A stretch of 64,000 bases of DNA from Gyrodactylus bullatarudis (Eukaryota; Platyhelminthes; Monogenea; Gyrodactylidea; Gyrodactylidae), in the NCBI GenBank assembly GCA_012064415.1, contig SSNU01000040.1, positions 62,001 to 126,000 of the forward strand, read 5' to 3'. The notes beneath the pieces are model-generated. The model was given only the letters and a program-made list of their open reading frames with translations. It did no database searches and was not told where the DNA came from. Of the stretch, positions 37,001-47,772 are shown piece after piece (position 1 is the stretch's first letter; each line of letters starts with the position of its first letter). A program made the translations under genes and the position numbers.

Positions 37001-40000
37001 ATCTAAAATAATATAAATTCAATATTCAAGAAGAAAGAAGAATCATTCAAGTTTAATCATTACCTCTATTTCTTGTTAAAATAGTAAGAGTTTTCAATGC
37101 AGTTATAACTGGACATAGGTTGAGAGATTTATAACAAACATAACTCATTTTATTACTTTCTGTGCCGTGATCTAAATCAGATTCCTTTGATTCTTCATCC
37201 AAGTCCAAATTCATGTAATATGGCGTATATTTAGTATCATATGAGAGCCAGTTTGAAAACTTTAGGTGAGGAAGAGAAGAAGAATCAGTTCCATTGTCAC
37301 TTGTGAGAACATTTAAACAGCTTCCATAGAGTAGTTTATAGAATCTATCAGATGTACTGGTCTGGATCATTCCAAGAGTATCAGAATTTTCCATATTCGG
37401 AAATTTTATATTCAAAAGATAATCATTGGAGAATTTTGTTGTCCAATACGCACTGGCTGGGCCGACTTTTGTACAAAAGGCTGAATAATATTTCTTCAGC
37501 ATATTAAGATTATCTACATGATTGAATAATGGATTTTAAAGAATAATGAAATTCAACGATATAATTCAACAGACTTGTAAGTGTTGAAAAAGCCATGGAT
37601 CCAGAGAATTGCCGCATGTGCGAGTTGATTACTTCATTGGGTAAATGAATGATCGCATAATCTTTCATGACTAACTGCCATGTATTAAATAAAAATGGAA
37701 TGCTAAACATAATTTTATGATCAGACGGCTCTTTTGACATTCTGAATACTTCTATATCTTTAGAGGAATCAAATATGAATTGAATGTTATTAAAGTACGA
37801 CAGATGATCCTTCAAACAACTAAGTTGGCTTTCAAGAAAAGCTATCAAAAAGAGAATGATACACATTAGAAAGAAATGAAACTTACAATTTCTATTGGAA
37901 AAGGTATCAAATTCTTCAATTATAGGAGTGATTAATTTTGAAAGAGATTTGGCAGTTTCTATAGTATCCATTTCAAAGCCAATGAGATCTAGATTTCCAT
38001 AGATTGGTCTAATAGCAGAAATACAATGTTTCAAGTTTTCATTTGAGAGCTTCAAATTAGTTAAGTCCATATCAATTAGCTTATTTAAGGAGATTAACAA
38101 GCTAATGATTTTTTGTGAATGATAAGAATATACGGAATAAATTTGGGCCCAAGCAGAGATGATCGATAATGATTCAATGGTTGAAAATGTCTCTATGTGA
38201 TTGAAAGCTTGATCACACTGGGGATGAAGTTTATCCTTTTAAAAGTAAAAAAGGAATTAATTCCATGAGCAGATACATGAAAACTTAAAATCTAGGCACT
38301 TACTTGATAATCCAAATGATGTATGATGTTTGATTGTTTGAAAATTCTCTTTAATCCAATAATGAGAATATCTTTCATATTTTTCACATCATCAAATGAC
38401 TTTGGTTGAACGCTAGTTAGCCATTCTACAATGACATCGTTTGTCAAAGCCAGCCAAAGGGAAGAAGAATAAGTATTTCCTTCGTAACCTTCTAAAGCTT
38501 TATAAGATGCCTTTAAAGAGGAATTTATTTGAGCTTTAAACTGCTGAAGAATACATTTTTCTGAAATAAAATTTTTTTATCGATACATGTGAGAATTCCA
38601 TAGTGATTTTTTTATTCTTACCAGGGAAAAATGGATCAGGAACATGAGCAAACTTTTGGATAATTACCTTTAAAGTGAATAATCCTGATATTCTTAAAGA
38701 GTCAATGTGAGAAGTTGAATGAATAAATGTAATTCTCATTAAATCTGGAATATAATCCATGAGGACTTTTTTTTCTTGCGAATTGTACTTTTTAAAGCAA
38801 AGCCTGATCAATTGTCTTAAACAAACTAGGGCAAACATTTTTGTGCTCCAGCTATAAAAAAGTGTTTAAAAATTTTAATTAAAAAAAATATTATTCGTCC
38901 AAAATCTTACCGAGAAAATAATTTAAGGTCGTAAATTCTATTATTGGAAAATTCATTGGTATTGATAGCAACTTCATCCAAGTGGGCGTCAGAATATTCT
39001 CTTTCGTTTTCTAAATCATTTTGAGAATTTTCTCCCTGATAATTATCGGCACTGTAATCATTTTGGGATATTGTTGAAACTTTGAGACTTTCTTTCAAAA
39101 ATAGTATCCACTGTTCAATTCGATTTTTCAAGTTCAAACATAATAAATTCATTAAAACTTCTTCAAAATTTTTCTTTATTTCCTGATCAAACTCTGTATC
39201 AAGACAGGAGAATAGAATCATTTCAAAGTTTGATGATAAACTTGTGGCTAGATCTTTCAATGAGGTTTTGGATCTCCAAATTTCGATCATTTTTTCAGAA
39301 TACTTTTGACTTAAATAAAGCAGACAACTGGAAACTGATTTCCTCAGCATCAAATCATCACTAGTCAATGTTTCCTTTATTGAAAAATATTATCTAAAAA
39401 CATCTTACGTTTAGATTTGGTAGGATTTCTTGAATTGAAAGAATATCTGGGGCAAACATGTGAATGTGACGTAGACAATTGATGCTTTCACCTTCGTATG
39501 AAATCCAAGGGATAAAATTATCCCTTAACAAGTTACAACAGTCAATGCATTTTTGAAACATTTGTTTCATATTTGGATCTACAAGAGGAAAGAAGAGATA
39601 AATTTATTAAAGAATTTCTAAATTTCTTCCTCTAATATCGTACTTTGAATTTCAGGACCGAGTGTTGTAATTGATGCCATCAAAAGTTTCGACAGACTTT
39701 GATGAATATCGGTTTGGTACTGAGGAGTCTTTAGAAGTAAATTTAATATCAAATCAAGGCTAGGCTCAACATATTCCCTAAATATAGGACCCCCAGAGTC
39801 GATAGTGACAGCAAGAGCATGAATTGACCAGGACTAAATTCAAAGGAAAACATGTTTAATCAATTGAATTTAATCCAAAGCGTACATACTTGAACATCTG
39901 AGCAGCTAGCGTCTTGAGCTAGGGAAAGAAGAATTCCGACACTTGTCCCAAGATGGCTTCCTGTTGCTAGAGAACCAGCATATTTATGCAAGAAGCCGAG

Positions 40001-43000
40001 AAGAAAACTATGACTTGCTCTGTTGGTTGATTCTCTTGAGCAACCTCTAAGACGGTCAGTTGCATAGGAGATTAATTGCATGAGAAATTCACTGTTTTGA
40101 GCAATTTGACCAAGTCTCGCTAAACTTTCTGTCGCAGCATTCCTAACCCAAGAGTTATTTGATTGTAGACCGATTTTAAGAATGTTGAAGCATTCTCTTC
40201 TTGTTTCCTCATCTTCAGAAAAAATGTCTGGTGAAGACTTCTTACAGTTGATATTTCGAATACTAATTAAAAGGGACGTCATAATATTTATTTGTATTGC
40301 TTCAAGTTTTTGTCCTTTAGCCAGTTTTAAAACTTGTTGGAAATGATCAAATATTTGTATTCTGTGCTTAGAGGAAATGAGAGAAAATATTCTCGAGAAT
40401 ACTCCTATTGATGTATCAATTAGAGCATTACTAATTGGTGGTGGATAACCTAGAGGACCAAGGACACCTCGCATCAAGTAATTATGATCGATTCCAAAGT
40501 ACGAATTGGTATTGATATTGTCGGTTTCAATTAGATTTGGTAAAAACACTTGACTTTCGAGATTTTTTTCATTCTTTGTCAACCCATTGTAAACATTTTC
40601 ACTGACATTAAGATTTGACTCGAAATACTTGATAAAAATACAATATTTATTTCTAATTTATGAGTAAACAAATAGTATTTTTAACAAATTAATTTTCATC
40701 TATCAATGAGTTTGGTAGATCGTGATTCATCTGTTAAACTATTTTCTCTAGAGTTTAAACACTCCGACTGTAATAGAGAGTATTTTATAATTATCAAAGG
40801 ATGAATTATTCTGTAGATATATGGTAAATAGTTCTTTTATATACTAATTAAAGACTCACGTTGTTATCAATATCCAAACTCTTCATAGGCCGTAGATAAA
40901 GAGATGCGTGATCGAATTCTAAAGCTCCCATACTGCCAAAACTAGCTGAATGAACTTGAAATTGATTTTCAAGATAACACTGATTCTTCCTCAGAGTATG
41001 GGCTAATACACTCTCTTCATTTGCACATAAAAACTCATAAAGAGAAGCTGAAGAATGAGCTGTAGCCTCTGACAATGTGAATTCTGCAACTAATTCTTTT
41101 AATATCATACTATATGCATCTGTAAGAGGGTTTAAACTTGAGAATGTCAAATTAAATTTGAAAATTTTTCCGCTTACTTTGAAATACTTGATTCGGCAAC
41201 AAAAGTAGACAATTATACAATCTCAGACGAAGGAGATTCGAGCTAATTTTTAGATGATTGCCAAAGCTTTTGATTATCGATGATAGATTTGTGAGAAGAT
41301 TGAGAGCACACTCAATTGGAGGTAAAATTCGAGTTAAATTTTCATTGAGACATACATTTCTCTGACTAGTTTTATTCAATACACCTTGAGTTTGGGAATT
41401 TGTCATCGATATACCACTGTACATGAGATAGGCTTGAATTGATCCAAGAGCACCTACTCGAGCCTCTAACATAACTTGCCATGTAAAAGCATCACCACGT
41501 TGTTTCTCTGACTCTAGTTCTTTAGAGTTTTTAGGAAATGCATTTTTCCATAACATAGTCATTCGAGCAAGATGCTGTCTTAAAAAAGCATCACCACAAC
41601 TCATGCAACCCCCAATTAAAAACCATCCAGCTTGAGTTTTGCTAAGTGTTAAACGGCTATTTTGGTTTGCAGATCTTAGTAATTCTTCGGCCAAAGAAAA
41701 TACTTCATTTGCTTTATTTAATGGTATTTCACGACTTTTATTCCAGGTTTGTGCAAATATACCAGCAAGGGCACAGCTGAAGCCATGAAGGATATCAACA
41801 TTTGTTTTATGAAGTTGTAAAGCTTGAATGCAATCATCGATGATTTGTATGAAGCCAATAAATGAAGAGACTCCTATATTTTCTATGACCATATTATCAA
41901 GGGGAAGAATTAGGGCAAATTTCTTTAGACACAATCCAGCGACAACTCTGATATTAACATTGGAATTGGATAAGCATGTGAACAAAACTTGATGAAAATT
42001 GTTCGATCCAGGTATATATACTACAGATTTTCATATAAATTATGGTTTAGAAATTTCAATTATTACAAAATACTTACAAAATTCATTATTCACCCAGTCA
42101 AGAAGGATTGTCAAAGTCTCCATTATTAAAATTATTTTTTGAGCATCTTCTGAATTTGTTGTTGATGAGCAAGAATTTTGATTAATAGAATCAAGTTGAC
42201 TAATCATGAATTTTTCTTCGTTATTTTCAAAACAAATTATTCTTTTAAGCTCAGATATTAGGATCCTAATTACATTCAACATTGATTCATTGGAAAATTG
42301 TTCTCTAAGTGTTTTTATGATTATAAAATTCACACATTGCCTAGCAAACAAAGCCTCCTGCATTGAACAAATTTGACGAAGAGGAGAATTCATAAGATTA
42401 AGACAGGACTCGATAAAAACTCTGCTATTTTCATTACACCAGCCGGTTCCAAGATTTCGAAAGAATTCAATGAAAGACTAAATTTTAAAAAAGTAATTAT
42501 TACTTCAAGTTATTTGAAGGATTAAAAACTTACATATGTAACTCCCATTCTAACTTCCCTTTTGATAGCTTCATTAGAAGATGTTGTCTTCAGAAAGCTG
42601 CTTTGAGACTTGAGAAATCCGTTTGTTAAAAATTGGATGGCATCAATGAAAGACAGATTTTCTGATTTAGCAGAATCTAAATATATAAAGTGAATTCAAA
42701 ACATGAGGAAATTTAGTCAGATAGCTTACTGTTATCTGTATTGGAAAATATATTATTGGATTTTTGAGAGTAAATGTTGTTCAAATTACCACTGCTAATA
42801 GATTTTTTATCAATTGTACAGCCATTCATTTCTTTCAAATTATTTAAAATTGCAGCACTATTGCTATTGGTTAGCTTTTTATTTCTTGTTTTATTACTGC
42901 TTGAGTTTTCAATACATTGATGCAATGAAATAGCTAATAATTTTGATGCATTGTGTCGGACTTCGTAGTTGGAAGAATCAAATGATCTTAAACATAGATT

Positions 43001-43686
43001 TACCAATATTTCCAAATCATTGTAACTTTTAATTCCATGATTAATCACAATACTTTTAAATGCATCAATTGTAGCTATACGTACAATCATTGATCTATCT
43101 GTCATGAGAGATTTAAGAATTTTCCAAATTTGTTTGAATTCAGAAGAGATCTGAAAGTTGTTTTCTGTGCTCAAGCCTTGAATAATATGTCCAAAACATG
43201 AAATTATCTCGAATCTAGTTCTTGAATCAGCCTAAAGATTAAAAACATACTTACATTTTTTATTAACTTGACAAAAATGCTGAGAAACGAATTCATATAG
43301 TGGAAAAGATTCTTTCCGTTGTATTTATAAAGATAGCCAAGACAGCAAATAGCAGAATTCCTTTTATTGAAAGAATGGTGGTTTTCGCATTTTCCCTTTA
43401 TGATTAAAGTTAGAAGTTCAATAATATCAGAAGCATCAAAATCGAAAACCAGAATTTGACTAAGGCATTTGGACAACAGTATTCTATTAGGATAACATAG
43501 ATTGGATTGTAATTGCGATGTGAGAAAATTTGATAAACTACGATTAATATTGCTATCTTTAACAAAATTGCCCTGAATTAGATGGGAATTCAAGTCTTTT
43601 AGCCACTTGTAAAGATTAATGGGTTTATCCTTTTCGGTAAGAGAGTCAAAATGTCTTGGAAAATCTGCTAAGTCTTCGCAATTCAT
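34029..43686 (-). CDS. HEATR5B: HEAT-repeat protein HEATR5 (HEATR5A/B)
   Basis: A long multi-exon gene on the minus strand, start at 43686, stop at 34029-34031. Early exons are 43686-43255, 43231-42730, 42676-42534, 42477-42078, 42020-41178, 41119-40860, 40627-39890, 39833-39644, 39578-39409, 39374-38911, 38851-38622, 38560-38304, 38235-37887, 37841-onward; the downstream exons were placed only roughly. Strong family blocks include LMTDRSMIVRIATIDA, AEELLRSANQNSRL followed by KTQAGW, KNSKELESEKQRGDAFTWQ, ELVAEFTLSEATAHSSASL, SLAQDASCSDVQ followed by SIHALAVTIDSGGP, and a C-terminal KRLEIAARHAKEAS. HEATR5 proteins are alpha-solenoids in the AP-1/aftiphilin/p200 endosomal sorting machinery and the dynein-linked FTS-Hook network. 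The first intron (43232-43254) is just 23 nt. One intron of about 0.5 kb lies near 35900-36430. Paralogue A versus B cannot be resolved; a single invertebrate-type copy is assumed. Confidence 0.92.
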
Positions 43687-43784
43687 AATTGTGAATTATC
43701 ATAAAATAAACTAACAAAATAAAAATTCGAATATCAAAAATTATCTTGTTTATTTTGCTGCGTAATTTAAAATTTTTGCTTATT
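43687..43784. promoter_or_regulatory. bidirectional promoter HEATR5/PSMA6
   Basis: Only 98 bp lie between the divergent start codons at 43686 (minus) and 43785 (plus). The tract is AT-rich with no obvious TATA box at standard spacing. Shared control of the two genes is inferred from geometry alone. Confidence 0.5.
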
Positions 43785-44558
43785 ATGTCTGCGAGTAATT
43801 CCAGTGGGTTTGATAGGGTTATATCGATTTTTTCGCCTGAAGGACGGCTTTATCAAGTTGGTAAGATAAATTCTTACCTTTATTTTAAAGAATACACTTT
43901 CAAAGCCATTAACCTTGATGGTCTTACCACAGTTGCGGTAAGAGGGGATGATTGTTGTGTAGTCGCTTGTCAAATCAAGACTCCAGATAAGCTTGTGCTA
44001 AAAGAGAGTGCCTCAAGACTTTTTCATATCACTCCACGTTTGGGATGCCTTATGACTGGAATGTTAACTGACTGTAGAGCTCAGGTACATAGAGCAAGAA
44101 TTGAAGCTGCTAACTTCAAATACAAATTTGGCTATGATATACCTTGTGATCTTCTCGTGAAAAGAATAGCGGAAATCAACCAGGTTTACACTCAATCTGC
44201 TGGGATGAGACCTCTTGCTTGTTCCATGGTGGTTATTTCATACGACGAAGAGACTCAAAAGCCCATGCTTTTCAAATCAGATCCGAGTGGCTATGTCGCT
44301 GGATATAAAGCTATTTCCGTTGGCACTAAGCAGATTGAGGTACGAAATCATTTAGAGAAACGATTAAGAGGAATTAAAAAAATTACACTTGACGACGCGA
44401 TCGAGATTGCTGTCTCATCCTTATCTAGTGTTTTGGCAATGGATTTCAAGTCGAATGAGATTGAAATTGGATTAGTATCAAAAAGAAATCCACATTTCAC
44501 TAAGCTAAGTACTGCTGAAATTGATTGTCATCTAACTAGAATATCCGAGAAGGACTAA
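43785..44558 (+). CDS. PSMA6: 20S proteasome subunit alpha type-6 (PSMA6)
   Basis: Two exons (43785-43860, 43891-44558) encode 247 residues, equal in length to the family. The proteasome alpha signature GFDRVISIFSPEGRLYQVEY is formed exactly across the exon junction, followed by AFKAIN-like TFKAIN, CLMTGMLTDCRAQVHRAR, QVYTQSAGMRPLACSMV and EIDCHL near the end, which marks the alpha1/PSMA6 type. The 30-nt intron (43861-43890) has no stop and is a multiple of three, so retention would insert ten residues into the signature. An upstream in-frame ATG-like start (43746) gives a hydrophobic extension not found in the family. The protein is part of the outer ring of the 20S core particle. Confidence 0.95.
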   Translation: MSASNSSGFDRVISIFSPEGRLYQVGKINSYLYFKEYTFKAINLDGLTTVAVRGDDCCVVACQIKTPDKLVLKESASRLFHITPRLGCLMTGMLTDCRAQVHRARIEAANFKYKFGYDIPCDLLVKRIAEINQVYTQSAGMRPLACSMVVISYDEETQKPMLFKSDPSGYVAGYKAISVGTKQIEVRNHLEKRLRGIKKITLDDAIEIAVSSLSSVLAMDFKSNEIEIGLVSKRNPHFTKLSTAEIDCHLTRISEKD

Positions 44559-44591
44559 ATAATTTTGAATAAATTTTTTATTTAAATGATT

Positions 44592-45400
44592 CTAATTTGT
44601 TTTTCCCATTGTCAACGATACACTGAACAGTTCGGATCTTCTCTTTTTATGATTACATTTATTCTGATAATTTGTGAGAAAACTCGTAACCTCTTTTGAC
44701 CGAATCAAGTTAACTTTCTTCGAGTCTAGGACTGATTGGATTAGTTTGACATAAGGATTAGATATTTGACCCCGGTTAATATCTGATGAGTCACTGTCTA
44801 CTGTTTCTTTTTTAATGTCCTAAAGTTATATAAGGGATAACTTACACTTCCATCAGAATCAGTAGAGATCCTCTCTGTTCGAGATTTGACGAGTAGCTCC
44901 AATTCGCTCTGCTTAATCTCATTATAATCTAGTTTTGTTTTTTTAGGTGCCGATAAACAAGATTTTTCTTTAGGTTTGAGTGGATTATTAGGTAAGCCTA
45001 AAATAAAAGGAAAAAAAATACTGGATTTAGTCTTTTTGCAAGCTCCTTTTGATTTAACAACCTGATCAGGCTCATTAATCTTATTTTGGTTTTTGTCAAC
45101 CATTGGATAGTTACCAGCCATAGAGGCGTAATAATTATGCCATGTATCGTACTGGAAGTCATTGTACTCGCTTCTAGGATTTATTTGAGTATTAGAAGGA
45201 TTGGCTAGATTTAACGGAAAATCTTTATTAACAAAAGAAGTAAAATTAGGATTATTTTGTCCATAGCCACAAGCAGCAGCCATCAAAGCCATAGCGGATG
45301 CAGATTGAAATAAATTATTATTGCTACTATTTAAAGTTTTGGCCACATTGTAAGCACCAAATGATTGATTCATAGAATAAGAAGACTGATCGAAGGACAT
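44592..45400 (-). CDS. unrecognised low-complexity, likely nuclear protein
   Basis: Three exons (45400-45022, 44997-44846, 44819-44592) with introns of 24 and 26 nt give 252 residues. The N-terminal 100 residues are rich in Ser, Asn, Ala, Tyr and Phe (MSFDQSSYSMNQSFGAY, ASAMALMAAACGYGQNN), like disordered transactivation regions. The middle is Lys/Pro-rich with several KKTK patches that could be nuclear localisation signals. The C-terminus is charged with KKRR. The 24-nt intron is in frame without a stop; removing it avoids a stray hydrophobic IFFPFIL insertion. No DNA-binding domain was recognised. It is convergent with PSMA6, with stops 33 bp apart. It could be a fast-evolving transcription factor or cofactor. 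Confidence 0.65.
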
Positions 45401-45957
45401 TTTTAAATCATATTCTGCGCTTTAAAACATACTGCAAAAATTAAAGTATATTTATCAAAATTGATTTCTATTTGTTTATATAGGGTTGAGATTCTTGTTT
45501 TGAGATAATTTATCTCAGATAAGTTATCAGATATTATCTGACAGATAATTTATCTAAGATGATTTATAAAATTATTCTCATAATGAGAATCTCATTTAAC
45601 ATAGTTTATAGAATATATAAACTTTATACTTTGATTTTGTACTTTTATAGTTTTACCCTTATTTGCAAAACAAAACAATTAGTTCAGTTGATTGTAAGTA
45701 ACAATTTGAGCTGACTCGGTTGATTCTTAACTTGGATGTAAAAACTTTGAAGTAGGTATTTTCTTTAGGAAAAGAGCTTATTTTTAATAAGAGATGCCGA
45801 ATAATTATTAAAATTTAAAAAAGCTGTGTAATTCAGCTTCAGTTTAATTAAACCACATTTTGGAAATATAATTTTGAAACCGATTAATGAAACGTAACAC
45901 CTGACTAGGACAATATATAAACTTGAAAATCATGAACTGAATAAGAAAAATTTTGAT
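45401..45957. other. divergent intergenic region
   Basis: About 0.56 kb between the minus-strand unknown gene and the plus-strand peptide precursor. A palindromic cluster near 45490-45570 repeats TTATCTGA/GATAATTTATCT-type GATA/TATC motifs many times, which could be a GATA-factor-responsive element. A TATA box lies at 45914. Confidence 0.45.
45914..45920 (+). promoter_or_regulatory. TATA box of peptide precursor gene
   Basis: TATATAA is 38 bp upstream of the start codon at 45958. That spacing would give a 5' UTR of only about 10-15 nt if initiation is 25-30 bp downstream of the box. It is a fitting core promoter for a cell-type-specific gene. Confidence 0.5.
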
Positions 45958-46134
45958 ATGAATCAGTTGTTGGCTTTGTTTGCAGTTTGTTTGTTCCTGA
46001 CTGTTGCATTTGCTAATTTAAGAAATCGGGACCAAGAAAAAAATTTACCAGAGAAAAGACAGCTTGCTGGAATTGCGTATCTCGAATCTGGCTCCTACTA
46101 CAAGAAACGAGGTCTGGGAAAGGAAAAGAACTAG
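45958..46134 (+). CDS. putative short neuropeptide precursor
   Basis: A 58-residue protein. The signal peptide is residues 1-19/20 (MNQLLALFAVCLFLTVAFA). A short spacer ends in KR (33-34), then a candidate mature peptide QLAGIAYLESGSYY (35-48), a KKR tribasic site (49-51) and a seven-residue tail. An N-terminal Gln could form pyroglutamate; there is no Gly before the basic site, so amidation is not predicted. No known family was recognised, although single-copy peptides flanked by dibasic sites are usual for neuropeptides. It has a near-perfect TATA and a poly(A) signal close by. It is convergent with PPP2R3C. Confidence 0.65.
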   Translation: MNQLLALFAVCLFLTVAFANLRNRDQEKNLPEKRQLAGIAYLESGSYYKKRGLGKEKN

Positions 46135-46155
46135 CAATTTTGACGATAATTGTTT

Positions 46156-46161
46156 AATAAA
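46156..46161 (+). terminator. poly(A) signal of peptide precursor
   Basis: AATAAA begins 22 bp after the stop codon at 46134 and just before the end of the convergent PPP2R3C coding region at 46175. Transcripts of the two genes probably overlap at their 3' ends. Confidence 0.5.
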
Positions 46162-46174
46162 ATAATTTCTTTGC

Positions 46175-47389
46175 TTAAATTTGAGCCTCTTCTGTTTCAT
46201 TTGATTGAAATGCATCACGATTTTCGTGCATCAAATATTTTTGAATATCAATAAGAATTCCGATTACGGTCTCAGCTCTGCCAGAAAGAATAAGGTCATT
46301 TAGTGTAATATATTCTGGATTTTTAGGATTAACCATGTCAAATATTTCATTTACTATCTCTTCAGAGATTGAATCATCACTTGCATTAAGAGAATGAAGA
46401 ATCCCATTGAAAAAGTATTTAATTGTTTGACCGGTAATATTATTAGAGTAGTCCAGAGTAAGAATTTTGTAAAAATAAGATATAGACTGAGGTTCAGACT
46501 TGTTCTCATTGGCTAGAACAAATTGAATGTAGCCTTTGAAATCAAGCTCATTGGAATAGGTAGGTACAACTTGAAATAATCTTTCAATAAATAACTTGTT
46601 TAAGCTAGAATCATTATACTGACTAAAATCCGATATTGATAATAATCCAGATGCATCGGCATCTAATGATAAATAATTGTCGTAATGTCTTTTGAAACAT
46701 TGATAGCTGAACCAATTGGATTCTAGAGCGGTTTCAGACACTTCTTGAGACCCACTCAACATAAGAAAATCATCCAAAAATCCAGATGAAAGGATATCAG
46801 TAATTTTTATCTTGTTAGAACCAGTTATATCAAGGAAGAAAAAGAACTTTCTAACTGCTGCGAATAAATATAGACCAGATAATTTAGGGTCCAGTTCCGG
46901 AAAACCACCTAGAGTAGGAAGAATTTCGGATATATATGATTCCAACTCATCTTCTCGGAGATAACCATCACCAGCTGAATCGTATAATGATAAACCAACG
47001 CGAGTTTGCAGAGACCAGGAAGTCTTCATAACATATTCAAAAAATGTTCTCACACTAACATGGCAATAAGTTTCATCAGTTATAAGTTTGCTGAATACAC
47101 TAGCTTTGAAAAATTTTCTAATTAATTGTAAATAAATATTTTACTTTGACTTTTGTGGTATTGAGCGTTTGAGCTCTAAAAAACCCTGGTAGGTCATGTA
47201 GTTGTTTATACCAAACTTTGTCTCTAGCATACTCCAAAGTGTTTTCATTTCATTCTTGTCTAATACTTCTCGGTTTAAATTTTCCAAGAAAGCTTCTCGT
47301 ATATGCTCTCTGAGTTTACTTTCAAGATTCAAATTTGATGAATCATAATTATTTATTAATATTAAAGATAAATCAGGAAATTTTGACAT
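46175..47389 (-). CDS. PPP2R3C: PP2A regulatory subunit B'' gamma (PPP2R3C)
   Basis: Two exons (47389-47145, 47117-46175) with a 27-nt intron encode about 395 residues. Blocks typical of PPP2R3C/G5PR are visible: FFEYVMKTSWSLQTRVGLSLYD, GDGYLREDELESYI, AVRKFFFFLD, ITDILSSGFLDD, NWFSYQCFKRHYDNYLSLD, YIQFVLANEN, EIFDMVNPKNPEYITL and ILIDIQKYLMHENRDAF. The protein carries EF-hand-type helices and targets PP2A, with reported centrosomal and cell-cycle roles. It is about 60 residues shorter at the N-terminus than the human protein (453). The junction residues K/FFKASVFSKL match the family only with the intron removed. A TTATATAAT box lies just upstream (about 47415-47424, minus strand). Confidence 0.93.
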
Positions 47390-47772
47390 AACTCAGATGG
47401 AATATAACTTTTGTATTATATAAGCGAAGAATTTTGACTCAAAAGTTTAAAAATAATTATTAATCATAAAACAAAAATTGTTGGATCAAATTATAAATTT
47501 AAAATTATTTTTCGCGTACAATTCTAATTTATTTTATGTGGTTATAAATGTAAGTTCTCTCAATTTGATGAGCTACTATGACTTGAATAATATTCTGGAA
47601 TAATTTAATGTTCAGTTAAGTATATGAAAATGTAGTTGATGTTGTTTATCAACTTATTTTTCCCTTGATATATAAATATTACAAAATTAACACAATATTC
47701 CGAGTGCTTTTTTACTCACTTTCTTTCTTCTAGTTTTTATGAAATACTTTCTATACTAATCAGTAATGATCC
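47390..47772. other. divergent intergenic region PPP2R3C/SRCAP
   Basis: Some 383 bp between two divergent genes. AT-rich, with a minus-strand TATA-like sequence near 47415-47424 and a plus-strand TATATAAAT near 47668. Nothing else was recognised. Confidence 0.45.

Noticed and set aside
41120..41177. Possible frameshift or non-canonical intron in HEATR5
   Set aside because: Using the nearer AAG acceptor gave a stop, but the CTTACAG acceptor (ending at 41120) restores the frame with a canonical 58-nt intron and matches the family.
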